Origin: Nonomuraea coxensis DSM 45129 | GTDB lineage: Bacteria; Actinomycetota; Actinomycetes; Streptosporangiales; Streptosporangiaceae | NCBI RefSeq assembly: GCF_019397265.1 | Contig: NZ_CP068985.1 | Location: 6,786,001-6,850,000 of the forward strand | Direction: 5' to 3' | DNA: 64,000 nt | Shown here: positions 25,904 through 34,227 of the stretch, piece by piece | Layout of the letters: each line of letters opens with the position of its first letter | How positions within the stretch are numbered: position 1 is the first letter of the stretch | Notes under the pieces: generated by a model | Databases searched by the model: none | The model's input: the letters and a program-made list of their open reading frames with translations, nothing else | Told to the model about the DNA's origin: nothing | Program-made: the position numbers and the translations under genes

Positions 25904-27274
25904 ATGCCAGTCGACCTGAACAACGCACGACCCCTGGCCTGGGACTCGGCCACGCTCGACGCGGACACCAAGGCGATGCTCGACAACCTTCAGCCGAACA
26001 TCCTGCGCGCGCACGTACGCGAGCACCTGGCCGTCCTGTTCGTCCGGTTCAACGACGCGGCCGAGGGCCGGGCGTTCCTCCGGCACGTGGCCACCGCGAG
26101 GATGAAGTCGGCGCGCGAGCACCTGGAGGAGGTGCGCGACTTCGCCGGCCGGGGGCGGCGCGGCACCCCCTACGTCGGGATCGGCATCAGCAAGGCCGGC
26201 TACCGCGACCTCGGCCACTCGGTCGAGCAGGTGCGGGCCTTCGGCGACCAGGCGTTCCGCGACGGCATGAAACGGCGCGTCGCCGAGGTCGAGGACCCGC
26301 CCGTCGAGCAGTGGGACCGCGCCTACCAGCGCGAGATCCACGCCGTCGTGCTCATCGGCGACGACCGGCCGGGACCGGTGGCGGCACTCCGCGAGGAGAT
26401 CATCGGCGCGCTGCCGGCCAGCGCCAGGCTGCTCGGCGAGGAGACCGGCCGGGGCATGCGCAACCCGGCCGGCGACGGCATCGAGCACTTCGGCTACGTG
26501 GACGGCCGCAGCCAGCCGCTGTTCCTCAAGGACGAGGTGGACCGCGAGCCGAGAAAGCACTGGGACCCGGCCTTCCCGCTGGCCAACGTGCTGGTGCCCG
26601 ACCCCTTCTCGCCGGACCCGCGCCGCCACCACGGCAGCTACCTGGTCTTCAGGAAGCTGGAGCAGAACGTACGGGCGTTCAAGGAGATCGAGGAGCGGCT
26701 CGCCGACGACCTCGGGCTGAAGGGCGGCGACCGCCACCGGGCGGGCGCGATGCTCGTCGGCCGCTTCAAGGACGGCACGCCGGTGACCGGCCGGGCCAAG
26801 GCCGGCGGCGGCCCGGTGGCCAACGACTTCACCTTCGACGGCGACGACGGGAGCAAGTGCCCCTTCAGCGGCCACATCAGGAAGACCAACCCGCGCTCGT
26901 TCGGCCGCGAGGTGCTCATGGCGAGACGCGGCCAGACGTACGGGCGGCGCGGCGACGAGCCGTGGGACGACGCGCCCCCGGAGACGCGGCCCAGCGGCGG
27001 GGTCGGGCTGCTGTTCATGGCGTTCAACAGCAGCCTGGTCGACCAGTTCGAGTTCACCCAGCGGAGCTGGGCGGGCAATCCCGACTTCGAGCACCCGGCG
27101 ACCGGCCACGACCCGGTCATCGGGCAGGGCGAGCGGGCGATCAAGGTGACGTTCCCGAAGGTCTGGGGCAAGCCCGAGCAGTCGCCGCCGCAGGCCCAGG
27201 TGGCGCAGACGGTCACGATGAGGGGCGGGGAGTACTTCTTCGCGCCGTCGCTGGCCTACCTGCGCACCCTGTGA
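25904..27274 (+). CDS. Dyp-type heme peroxidase
   Basis: 456 residues, in the size range of the longer dye-decolorizing peroxidases (class C/D-like). The GXXDG motif appears as HFGYVDGRSQP near residue 200, and the heme-side region CPFSGHIRKTNPRSFGREVLMARRGQTYG carries the probable proximal His and the conserved Arg. No Tat signal is visible, so it is probably cytoplasmic. ATG 25904 has AAGGGA upstream. No encapsulin gene is next to it. Oxidises bulky organic substrates with H2O2; the natural substrate is unknown. Confidence 0.9.
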   Translation: MPVDLNNARPLAWDSATLDADTKAMLDNLQPNILRAHVREHLAVLFVRFNDAAEGRAFLRHVATARMKSAREHLEEVRDFAGRGRRGTPYVGIGISKAGYRDLGHSVEQVRAFGDQAFRDGMKRRVAEVEDPPVEQWDRAYQREIHAVVLIGDDRPGPVAALREEIIGALPASARLLGEETGRGMRNPAGDGIEHFGYVDGRSQPLFLKDEVDREPRKHWDPAFPLANVLVPDPFSPDPRRHHGSYLVFRKLEQNVRAFKEIEERLADDLGLKGGDRHRAGAMLVGRFKDGTPVTGRAKAGGGPVANDFTFDGDDGSKCPFSGHIRKTNPRSFGREVLMARRGQTYGRRGDEPWDDAPPETRPSGGVGLLFMAFNSSLVDQFEFTQRSWAGNPDFEHPATGHDPVIGQGERAIKVTFPKVWGKPEQSPPQAQVAQTVTMRGGEYFFAPSLAYLRTL

Positions 27275-27368
27275 CCCCGTGAGCGCGCCCGGCCTGCATC
27301 GAAGGATGTACGCCAGGTTCGGACCGGCGTAGGAGGCGGGGGCGGGCACCGGCCGTGATGATCGTGTC

Positions 27369-28058
27369 ATGACGATCGGCCTGATGCTCACCCTCGCCGC
27401 CTTCGCACTGGTGGACAGCACCAGCTTCGGGACGCTGGTCATCCCCCTCTACCTGCTGCTGTCCGGCGGGCGGTCCAAGGTGCCGGGGCAGCTCGTCTAC
27501 CTGGCGACGATCGCGGCGTTCTACTTCCTGGTCGGGGTCGCGCTCATGCTGGGCCTGTCCGCGGCCATGGACGGCCTCGGCGAGGCGCTGCACAGCAAGG
27601 TCGCGTACGGCGTGCAGCTCGCGCTGGGCGTGGGCCTGTTCGCGCTGAGCTTCAGGTTCGACCCCAAGTACCGGGCCAAGCGGGGCCTGCCCGAGCGCCG
27701 TTTCGAGCCGCGCACCGGCGGGCCCGGGACGATGGTGCTGCTCGGGCTGACGGCCGGCGCGGTCGAGGTGGCCACGATGGTCCCCTACCTGGCGGCGGTC
27801 GGCATCATGACCACCGCCGGCCTGTCCGCCGCGCAGTGGCTGCCGCTGCTGGCCGGGTACGTGCTCGTCATGATCGTGCCGCCGCTCGCGCTCATCGGCC
27901 TGCGCGGCATGACCGGGGCCCGGCTGGAGCCCCGGCTGGAGCGGCTGCGGGCCTGGCTGACCAGGCACTCGGCGTCGATGGTGAGCTGGGCGCTCGGCAT
28001 CATCGGCTTCCTGCTCGCCCGCGACGCGGCGGCTCAGCTGTTCTTCGCCCCGGCCTGA
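27369..28058 (+). CDS. GAP-family (Sap-like) membrane protein
   Basis: 229 residues, six hydrophobic segments. The start LTLAAFALVDSTSFGTLVIPLYLLLSGGR and the block GAVEVATMVPYLAAVGIMTTAGL match GAP/Sap proteins, relatives of the mycobacterial sulfolipid-1-addressing protein, probably small lipid or metabolite transporters of the LysE-like fold. ATG 27369. It lies alone, 67 bases before the NhaA fusion gene. Confidence 0.82.
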   Translation: MTIGLMLTLAAFALVDSTSFGTLVIPLYLLLSGGRSKVPGQLVYLATIAAFYFLVGVALMLGLSAAMDGLGEALHSKVAYGVQLALGVGLFALSFRFDPKYRAKRGLPERRFEPRTGGPGTMVLLGLTAGAVEVATMVPYLAAVGIMTTAGLSAAQWLPLLAGYVLVMIVPPLALIGLRGMTGARLEPRLERLRAWLTRHSASMVSWALGIIGFLLARDAAAQLFFAPA

Positions 28059-28125
28059 CCGCTCCCGGCTGGGGGGAACCGGGTCCGCGCCTCTAGGATC
28101 GATCTCCGGGGAGGCGATCCAGACG

Positions 28126-29931
28126 ATGTTGCGCACCTTTTTCCGTACCGAAGCGGGCAGCACCAGCGCGCTGCTCATCGCCACCGTCCTCGCCCTGGTC
28201 TGGGCCAACTCCCCCTGGGGCGACACCTACGAGGCGTTCTGGCACACCCCGATGGGGCTGTCGTTCGGGACCGCCGAGTTCTCGCTGGACCTGCGCCACT
28301 GGGTCAACGACGGGCTGATGACGCTGTTCTTCTTCGTCATCGGCCTGGAGATCTCGTACGAGGTCCGGCTGGGCCAGCTGCGCGACCGCCGGCTGATCGC
28401 GGTGCCGGCGGTGGCGGCGTTCGGCGGCATGCTCGTGCCGGCGGGCATCTACCTGCTGCTCAACGCGGGCGGCCCCGGCGCGGCCGGGTGGGGCGTGCCG
28501 ATCGCGACCGACACGGCCTTCGTGCTCGGCGTGCTCGCCGTCGTGGGGGCGCGGTGCCCCGATCCACTGCGGGCGTTCCTGCTGACGCTGGCGATCGTGG
28601 ACGACGTGCTCGCCATCCTGATCATCGCGCTGTTCTACACGGACGAGCTGTCGGTGCCCGCGCTCCTCACCGCGGCGCTGCTGCTGGCGGCCATCGTGAC
28701 GCTGCGCTGGCTGAAGATCTGGCGGGCGCCGGCGTACATCGTGCTGGGGTTCGCGCTGTGGGTGGCCACGCTGGAGAGCGGCATCCACCCGACGCTGGTC
28801 GGCATCGCGCTCGGCGTGCTCGTCTTCGTCTACGCGCCCTCCGACCAGAAGCTGCTGATGGCCGGCGAGGCCGTCCAGGAGTTCACGAACGAGCCGAGCG
28901 CCCGCGCCGCCAGGGAGGCCACCCTGCGGGTCAGGCACGCCGTCTCCGTGAACGAGCGGCTGCAACTGCGCCTGCACCCGTGGAGCAGCTACGTGATCGT
29001 GCCGGTGTTCGCGCTGGCCAACGCCGGGGTGCGGCTGGACGGCGAGACGCTGCGGGCGGCGCTCACCTCGCCCGTGTCGTGGGGGATCGTGGCGGGGCTG
29101 CTGCTCGGCAAGTTCGCCGGCATCGCGCTCGGCACGTGGCTGCCGCTCCGGCTCCGCTGGGGCGTCCTGCCGGGCAACCTGGTGTGGGGGCAGTTGTTCG
29201 GCGGGGCCGCGGTGTCCGGCATCGGGTTCACGGTGGCGCTGTTCATCGTGGACCTCGCCTTCGCCGACCCGGTGATCCGCGCCGAGGCCAAGATCGGCAT
29301 CCTGGCCGGCTCGCTGCTGGCCGCCGCGCTGGGCTGGGTGATCTTCCGCATGGCGTGGGACCGGGGCGGCGTCTGCGCCCCGCCCGAGGCCGAGCCCGAC
29401 GAGGAGCTGCCCGAGCTGCTGTCGGTGCCCGTAGGGCCGCGCGACCACGTACGCGGCCGGCCCGGCGCCCCGATCACGATCGTCCAGTACGGCGACTTCG
29501 AATGCCCCTACTGCGGCCGGCTCCACCCCGTGCTGACGCGGCTGCTCAGGGACAACCCCGACGTGCGCCTCGTCTTCCGTCACTTCCCGCTGCGCAGCAT
29601 CCACCCGCGCGCCGCCTCCGCCGCGATCGTCGCCGAGGCGGCCGGCGACCAGGGCCGCTTCTGGGAGATGCACGACGTCCTCTACGACAACCAGCGTCAC
29701 CTCACGGACGCCGACCTGGAGCACTACGCCGCCCAGCTCGACGTCGAACCGTGGGAGGACGTGCCGCGGCACGCCTCCAGGATCGCGCTCGACGAGGCTT
29801 CCGGGCGCGACAGCGGCGTGCGCGGCACCCCCACCCTCTTCCTCAACGGCGTCCGCTACCAGGGGCCGCTCGACGAGGACGCGATCAGCCGGGCGATAGC
29901 CGCGCTACGCCCGTCGCCACAGCCTTCCTGA
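28126..29931 (+). CDS. nhaA: Na+/H+ antiporter NhaA fused to a DsbA-like thioredoxin domain
   Basis: 601 residues. Residues 1-415 are a NhaA antiporter with HWVNDGLMTLFFFVIGLEI, PIATDTAFVLGVLA and the ion-binding Asp159-Asp160 in LAIVDDVLA. After a short acidic linker, residues 440-600 form a DsbA/thioredoxin-like domain with CPYC at 460-463, a helical insert and the cis-Pro region GVRGTPTLFLNGVRY. This fusion is known in several actinomycetes; the C-terminal domain may reduce or regulate the antiporter. The topological side of the CPYC domain is undetermined. ATG 28126, with GGGGAGG ten bases upstream. Confidence 0.93.
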   Translation: MLRTFFRTEAGSTSALLIATVLALVWANSPWGDTYEAFWHTPMGLSFGTAEFSLDLRHWVNDGLMTLFFFVIGLEISYEVRLGQLRDRRLIAVPAVAAFGGMLVPAGIYLLLNAGGPGAAGWGVPIATDTAFVLGVLAVVGARCPDPLRAFLLTLAIVDDVLAILIIALFYTDELSVPALLTAALLLAAIVTLRWLKIWRAPAYIVLGFALWVATLESGIHPTLVGIALGVLVFVYAPSDQKLLMAGEAVQEFTNEPSARAAREATLRVRHAVSVNERLQLRLHPWSSYVIVPVFALANAGVRLDGETLRAALTSPVSWGIVAGLLLGKFAGIALGTWLPLRLRWGVLPGNLVWGQLFGGAAVSGIGFTVALFIVDLAFADPVIRAEAKIGILAGSLLAAALGWVIFRMAWDRGGVCAPPEAEPDEELPELLSVPVGPRDHVRGRPGAPITIVQYGDFECPYCGRLHPVLTRLLRDNPDVRLVFRHFPLRSIHPRAASAAIVAEAAGDQGRFWEMHDVLYDNQRHLTDADLEHYAAQLDVEPWEDVPRHASRIALDEASGRDSGVRGTPTLFLNGVRYQGPLDEDAISRAIAALRPSPQPS

Positions 29932-29963
29932 CAGAACCCCTCGATCCCCGCCGGAGTCCTCCT

Positions 29964-30521
29964 TTGACAGCCACCAGCTCGCTCGCGGTCATCGGCCTCA
30001 TCAGCGCGTTCCTCAACGGCGTGCTCCTGCTCGCCGGCCTCGTCCTCATGGCGATGCGCCGGCGGGAGCAGGGGCGCGGAGCCGTGCTCGGGATCGCCGG
30101 CTGCGCCGTCCTCCTGGTCGGCGCGGCCCTCGCCCTGGCGCAGAGCTTCCTGCAGTCACAGCTGGTCGGGCTGCTGGGCCTGGTCACGGGGCTGTCCGTG
30201 TGGGTCGTCATCGGCTCGCTCATCCAGTTCGCCGGCATCGCCCTGCTGATCGGCGGAGTGGTGGCGAGGCGGACCGAGCCCGCGCAACGGCCCGCTCCCC
30301 CGCAGGGACCGCAGGGGCCCCAAGGATGGCAGCAGGGACCGCAAGGGCCCCAGGGATGGCAGCAGGGATGGAACCAGCCGCAGCCTCCGCCGCACCCGCA
30401 GGGCCCGCAGCCGTTTCCCCAGCAGCCCCAACAGCAGCCCTACCAGCAGCAGCCGCAGGGGTCGCAGCCCTATCCACAGCAGCCTCCGCAGCCGCCCTAC
30501 GGCCAGGGCCCCTACGGCTGA
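29964..30521 (+). CDS. Membrane protein with Pro/Gln-rich repeat tail
   Basis: 185 residues. Three or four hydrophobic segments fill residues 1-100, followed by a disordered tail rich in Gln, Pro and Gly. The tail contains a 30-base tandem repeat at 30303-30332 and 30333-30362 encoding QGPQGPQGWQ twice. The TTG at 29964 has GGAG upstream. Function unknown; the tail resembles those of actinomycete DUF4190-like membrane proteins. Confidence 0.7.
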   Translation: MTATSSLAVIGLISAFLNGVLLLAGLVLMAMRRREQGRGAVLGIAGCAVLLVGAALALAQSFLQSQLVGLLGLVTGLSVWVVIGSLIQFAGIALLIGGVVARRTEPAQRPAPPQGPQGPQGWQQGPQGPQGWQQGWNQPQPPPHPQGPQPFPQQPQQQPYQQQPQGSQPYPQQPPQPPYGQGPYG

Positions 30522-30536
30522 CCCGAGCCCGCTCCC

Positions 30537-30710
30537 TCACTCGCCTCGCAGGTACCGCTCCCAGGTGAGCTCGCCGGCCGGCCGGGCCTCGGTGTCGGAG
30601 GCACGCGCCGACCGGCTGGTCGCCCGCGTCTCGTACCCCTCCTTCACCAGGGTCTCCAGCGCCGCGCGGCCGAGCCGGCCGCTGCCTCCCGTCACCAGCA
30701 CACGTGTCAT
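30537..30710 (-). pseudogene. NAD(P)-dependent epimerase/SDR, N-terminal remnant
   Basis: 57 codons starting MTRVLVTGGSGRLGRAALE, the Rossmann nucleotide-binding start of an atypical SDR, but the frame stops soon after (ELTWERYLRGE). The remaining 200 or so residues are absent from the neighbouring sequence in any frame. It is a 3'-truncated remnant. Confidence 0.7.
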
Positions 30711-30790
30711 GGGACCTGGACGGGGCAGCACGTGAAAGTGTGACAATGTCGGCGGAAAGCCCGACACCTCCCAGCGCGTTCGAGGGGCCC

Positions 30791-31111
30791 ATGACTGCGC
30801 ACCAGCCCGGCCGCCAGGAGCCGGACCCCGACCAGACCATCCGGCACCGCTCACCTCACCCGGCGTCGCCCCCACCCCGCCGGGAGCCCCAGGAGCCACC
30901 GGCCACGCAGCGGCTGGACTACACCCCCGACATGCTGCCCGACGTCCAGCTCTACGAGGCCAAGCCGGCGCGGGCGGGCTGGTGGTGGGTGATCGTGGTG
31001 GGCGGGCTGGTGCTGCTGCTCGGGGCGCTGGCGGTGGCCGGGATCCTGTGGGTGCGCGGCACGCAGTCCGCGGCGGCCGGGCCGCCGGTCACGGCGGTCA
31101 CGTCCGCGTGA
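30791..31111 (+). CDS. Single-pass membrane protein, unknown
   Basis: 106 residues from ATG 30791 (GAGG five bases upstream); an in-frame ATG at 30746 would add 15 residues. Residues 1-60 are Pro-rich and polar, then WWWVIVVGGLVLLLGALAVAG is one transmembrane helix, with a short Ala/Val tail outside. Typical of membrane-anchored unknown proteins. It overlaps the convergent gene by 14 bases. Confidence 0.6.
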   Translation: MTAHQPGRQEPDPDQTIRHRSPHPASPPPRREPQEPPATQRLDYTPDMLPDVQLYEAKPARAGWWWVIVVGGLVLLLGALAVAGILWVRGTQSAAAGPPVTAVTSA

Positions 31112-31550
31112 AGTCCATGATCCAGTTCGTCTCCCAGTCCTCGCTGCCCTCCTCGGCGAACGCCTGCTCCCAGCGGGCGGTGTCCCGGTCGATCACCGTC
31201 CAGAGGAACCGGCAGCGGACCGGCCGGCCGTCCACGACCTCCTCGCCGTAGAAGACGCCCCGGTCGCCGTCGAACGCGCCCACCATGGGCCGGGTGTCGA
31301 GCTCGCCGCGGGCGCTGCTGGCCCAGTAGATGGACCACTGGCGGGTGCCGGGGTGGTAGACGCGCACGGTCAGCCCGCTCCACCCCTTGGTGGGAAAGGT
31401 GATCTCGTCGAAGCTGGCGGCGCCGGCGAAGTGGCGGGTGGCGACCGAGCGGCCGGGGAACTCGTCCCATTCGTCGCTGCCGGACAGGGGCTTGACGAGC
31501 CGGCGGTTGGCGACGTCCCAGTGGCCGGCGAAGAAGTCGAAGTCGTTCAT
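31098..31550 (-). CDS. Hypothetical protein, lipocalin-like
   Basis: 150 residues from ATG 31550, starting MNDFDFFAGHWDVANRRL and ending WETNWIMDFTRT. The alternating beta-rich pattern with FFAGHW at the start and W near the end fits small beta-barrel proteins of the DUF1579/heme-binding-like type, but I cannot name the family. It is divergent from the WYL regulator with only 46 bases between, which include an inverted repeat, so it is a likely target of that regulator. Confidence 0.75.
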   Translation of the reverse strand: MNDFDFFAGHWDVANRRLVKPLSGSDEWDEFPGRSVATRHFAGAASFDEITFPTKGWSGLTVRVYHPGTRQWSIYWASSARGELDTRPMVGAFDGDRGVFYGEEVVDGRPVRCRFLWTVIDRDTARWEQAFAEEGSEDWETNWIMDFTRT

Positions 31551-31574
31551 GCGGGCGAACGTACGGCAGGGTCA

Positions 31575-31591
31575 CTGACAGGTAGTGTCAG
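31575..31591. promoter_or_regulatory. Inverted repeat between divergent genes, likely WYL regulator operator
   Basis: CTGACA-N5-TGTCAG in the 46-base divergent region, 6 bases before the WYL regulator start and 24 bases before the other gene. It would let the regulator control both promoters. Confidence 0.6.
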
Positions 31592-31596
31592 CGGTT

Positions 31597-32598
31597 ATGC
31601 GTGCCTCCCGCCTGGTGTCGATCCTGCTGCTCCTGCAGACCCGGGGCCGGGTGACGGCGCGCGAGCTGGCCGAGCGGCTTGAGGTCTCGGTCCGCACGAT
31701 CTACCGCGACGTCGAGTCGCTGCACGCCGCCGGCATCCCCCTGTACGGCGACGCCGGCCCGCGCGGCGGCTACCAGCTCCTCGACGGCTACCGCACCCGG
31801 CTCACCGGGCTGACCACGGACGAGGCCGAGTCGCTGTTCCTCGCCGGGCTGCCCGGTCCGGCGGCGGAGCTGGGCCTCGGCGCGGTGGTGACGGCGGCGC
31901 AGCTCAAGCTCATGGCCGCGCTGCCGGTCGAGCTGCGCGACCGGGCCGGGCGGATCCAGGAGCGCTTCCACCTCGACGCGCCCACGTGGTACCGGGACCG
32001 GGAGCCGGCGGCCTTCCTGCCGGCCGTGGCCGACGCCGTGTGGAACGAGCGGCGGGTCCAGGTCGTCTACCGGCGGTGGAAGGAGCCGCAGGAGGTGGAA
32101 CGGCTGCTGGACCCGTACGGGCTGGTGGTCAAGGCGGGTCGCTGGTATCTGGTGGCCGGGGCGGACGGCGACGTGCGGACCTACCGCGTCTCGCAGATCC
32201 TCGGCCTGCGCACGCTGGAGGAGGGCTTCGCCCGGCCCGAGGGGTTCGACCTGGCGGCGTACTGGGCGGCGTACCTGGAGGCGTTCGAGGTCCGGCTGCG
32301 GCGGGGCGAGGCGGTGGTGCGGCTGTCGCCGCGCGGGCTGGAGCGGCTGCCCGACCTGATGACGCCGGGCATGGTGGAGGCGGCGCGGCGCACGGCCGGT
32401 CCGCCGGACGCGGAGGGGTGGACGCGGGTCACGGTGCCGATCGAGTCGGTCGAGCACGCGCTGGCCGAGTTCCTGCGTCTGGGGGTGGACGCGGAGGTGC
32501 TGGCCCCGGCCGAGCTGCGGGACCGGCTCGCCGCGACCGTCACGGCTCTCGCCGCGCGCTACACGACCGGCGAAACTTTCACACCGGAGCCTGCCTAG
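31597..32598 (+). CDS. YafY-type HTH/WYL-domain transcriptional regulator
   Basis: 333 residues. An N-terminal HTH_11 (RASRLVSILLLLQTRGRVTARELAERLEVSVRTIYRDVESL), a linker and then a WYL domain with RWYLVAGADGDVRTYRVSQI, and a C-terminal WCX-like extension. ATG 31597. WYL regulators of this type sense small ligands or nucleic acids and often control the adjacent divergent gene, here the 150-residue beta protein. The last codons contain one of the GAAACTTTC motifs of the downstream esterase. Confidence 0.9.
   Translation: MRASRLVSILLLLQTRGRVTARELAERLEVSVRTIYRDVESLHAAGIPLYGDAGPRGGYQLLDGYRTRLTGLTTDEAESLFLAGLPGPAAELGLGAVVTAAQLKLMAALPVELRDRAGRIQERFHLDAPTWYRDREPAAFLPAVADAVWNERRVQVVYRRWKEPQEVERLLDPYGLVVKAGRWYLVAGADGDVRTYRVSQILGLRTLEEGFARPEGFDLAAYWAAYLEAFEVRLRRGEAVVRLSPRGLERLPDLMTPGMVEAARRTAGPPDAEGWTRVTVPIESVEHALAEFLRLGVDAEVLAPAELRDRLAATVTALAARYTTGETFTPEPA
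32572..32580. promoter_or_regulatory. GAAACTTTC palindrome, distal copy
   Basis: GAAA-C-TTTC inside the last codons of the WYL regulator gene, 143 bases before the esterase start. Similar GAAA/TTTC palindromes are, as I recall, described at xylanolytic gene promoters of actinomycetes; I could not verify this. Confidence 0.5.
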
Positions 32599-32663
32599 CG
32601 TCCGCGGGTTCGCAGCTCAAGAGTGGGCAGTCATCCCCTGTCGACCTGGCCTATTGCGGAGCT

Positions 32664-32672
32664 GAAACTTTC
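32664..32672. promoter_or_regulatory. GAAACTTTC palindrome, proximal copy
   Basis: TGAAACTTTCG lies 43 bases before the esterase start, 92 bases after the first copy (about nine helical turns). A degenerate GCAATGTTTC follows at about 32684. The pair suggests a cooperative regulator site. Confidence 0.55.
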
Positions 32673-32714
32673 GCAACACACTCGCAATGTTTCTGGCCAT
32701 CGAGAGGAGCCCGG

Positions 32715-34019
32715 ATGAAACTGACAGCTCGGTTAGCCAGCGCCGCGGTCGCCGCGATGGCGCTCGTCGTCGCGACGCTGATCTTGGCGCCCCCGGCCGC
32801 CTCGGCCCAGCTCACCGAGGTGACCGGCTTCGGTACGAACCCTACCAATCTTCGCATGCATCTCTACGTGCCGGACGGCATCGGCTCCCGCCCGGCGCTG
32901 CTCGTGGCCGTCCACTACTGCACCGGCTCCGGCCCGGCCTTCTACTCGGGCACCGAGTTCGCCTCGCTGGCCGACCAGTACAAGTTCATCGTCATCTACC
33001 CGTCGGCGACGCGCAGTGGATCCTGCTTCGACGTCTCCTCGCCGCAGGCGCTGCGGCACGACGGCGGCAGCGACCCGGTCGGCATCGTCTCCATGGTCCG
33101 GTACGTGCAGCAGCGCTACAACGCCGACCCCGCGCGCACGTACGCCACCGGCGCCTCCTCCGGCGGCATGATGACGAACGTGCTGCTGGGCGCCTACCCC
33201 GACGTGTTCAAGGCGGGGGCGGCGTTCATGGGCGTGCCGTTCGGCTGCTTCGCCACCACCGACGGGTCGAGCTGGAACAGCACCTGCGCCAACGGCCAGC
33301 TCATCAAGTCCCCGCAGGAGTGGGGCGACCTGGTGCGCGCCGCCTACCCCGGCTACAGCGGCCCGCGCCCGCGCATGCAGGTGTGGCACGGCACCGAGGA
33401 CAGCACCCTGCGCTACCCGAACTTCGGCGAGGAGATCAAGCAGTGGACGAACGTCCACGGCCTGAGCCAGACCCCGTCCATGACCGACCAGCCCCGCTCC
33501 GGCTGGACCAGGACCCGCTACGGCGGCACCGGCACCACCGTCGCGGTCGAGGGCATCAGCCTCCAGGGCGTCGGGCACAGCCTGCCGCAGGGCGGGATGG
33601 CCGCCATGGCGCTGGCCTTCCTCGGCCTGGACGTCCCCGGCCCGTCCCAGACGCCGACCTCGACCCCGACGGTCACCCCGACGGTCACCCCGACCGTCAC
33701 CCCGGGCGCCTGCAAGGTCACCTACGCCATGAACACCTGGAACACCGGCTTCACCACCGCCGTGACGATCACCAACACCGGGACGGCCCAGCTCTCGTCC
33801 TGGTCGCTGGGCTTCACGCTGCCCGCCGGGCAGACCGTCACGGGCGCGTGGAACGCCACCGTCTCCCCCGCCTCCGGCACGGTGACGGCCAGGAACGTCA
33901 GCTACAACGGCACCCTGGCGCCCGGCGCGTCCGCCCAGTTCGGCTTCCAGGCCACCCACACCGGCAACACCGCGGCCCCCTCCGCCTTCACCCTGAACGG
34001 CGCCGCCTGCACCACCTGA
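32715..34019 (+). CDS. Secreted CE1 acetylxylan/feruloyl-type esterase with CBM2
   Basis: 434 residues. A signal peptide (residues 1-35, ending AASAQ) is followed by a LpqC/PHB-depolymerase-like alpha/beta-hydrolase with Ser in YATGASSGGMMTN, an Asp in WHGTEDSTL and the His in GVGHSLPQ. A Thr/Pro linker (TPTVTP repeated) leads to a C-terminal family-2 carbohydrate-binding module of about 100 residues with CKVTYAMNTWNTGFTTAVTI and the final Cys pair. This is the plan of acetylxylan esterases acting on plant cell wall. ATG 32715 has GAGGAG upstream. It fits the plant-polysaccharide theme of the arabinose locus. Confidence 0.9.
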   Translation: MKLTARLASAAVAAMALVVATLILAPPAASAQLTEVTGFGTNPTNLRMHLYVPDGIGSRPALLVAVHYCTGSGPAFYSGTEFASLADQYKFIVIYPSATRSGSCFDVSSPQALRHDGGSDPVGIVSMVRYVQQRYNADPARTYATGASSGGMMTNVLLGAYPDVFKAGAAFMGVPFGCFATTDGSSWNSTCANGQLIKSPQEWGDLVRAAYPGYSGPRPRMQVWHGTEDSTLRYPNFGEEIKQWTNVHGLSQTPSMTDQPRSGWTRTRYGGTGTTVAVEGISLQGVGHSLPQGGMAAMALAFLGLDVPGPSQTPTSTPTVTPTVTPTVTPGACKVTYAMNTWNTGFTTAVTITNTGTAQLSSWSLGFTLPAGQTVTGAWNATVSPASGTVTARNVSYNGTLAPGASAQFGFQATHTGNTAAPSAFTLNGAACTT

Positions 34020-34033
34020 CCCCCGGCACGAGA

Positions 34034-34064
34034 AACGGCGGCGTCCCCGTGGGACGCCGCCGTT
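34034..34064. terminator. Bidirectional terminator between esterase and tRNA-Ala
   Basis: A perfect 14-base stem (34034-34047 with 34051-34064) and a 3-base loop, 15 bases after the esterase stop and 12 bases after the 3' end of tRNA-Ala on the other strand. Confidence 0.8.
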
Positions 34065-34075
34065 CGTGGTGGCGG

Positions 34076-34148
34076 TGGAGCTATGGGGATTCGAACCCCA
34101 GACCTCCTCCATGCCATGGAGGCGCGCTACCAACTGCGCTATAGCCCC
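34076..34148 (-). tRNA. tRNA-Ala (GGC), copy 2
   Basis: 73 bases, identical to the tRNA-Ala at 20767-20839, same strand, anticodon GGC, no encoded CCA. A 14-base hairpin lies just downstream. It stands between unrelated genes. Confidence 0.97.
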
Positions 34149-34227
34149 TGGTCACCGCCACGGGCGCTTGCCCGTTGCGGCGCTCCGAGAGCATATAGCC
34201 ATCCGCCCCGATTCGCCTAATCGCCCG

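Noticed and set aside
25904..27274. Dyp peroxidase as encapsulin cargo
   Set aside because: No encapsulin shell gene is adjacent and no clear C-terminal targeting peptide was recognised.
20767..34148. Integrative element bounded by the two tRNA-Ala genes
   Set aside because: No integrase, recombinase, relaxase or phage gene lies between them, and the genes between are of ordinary chromosomal type.
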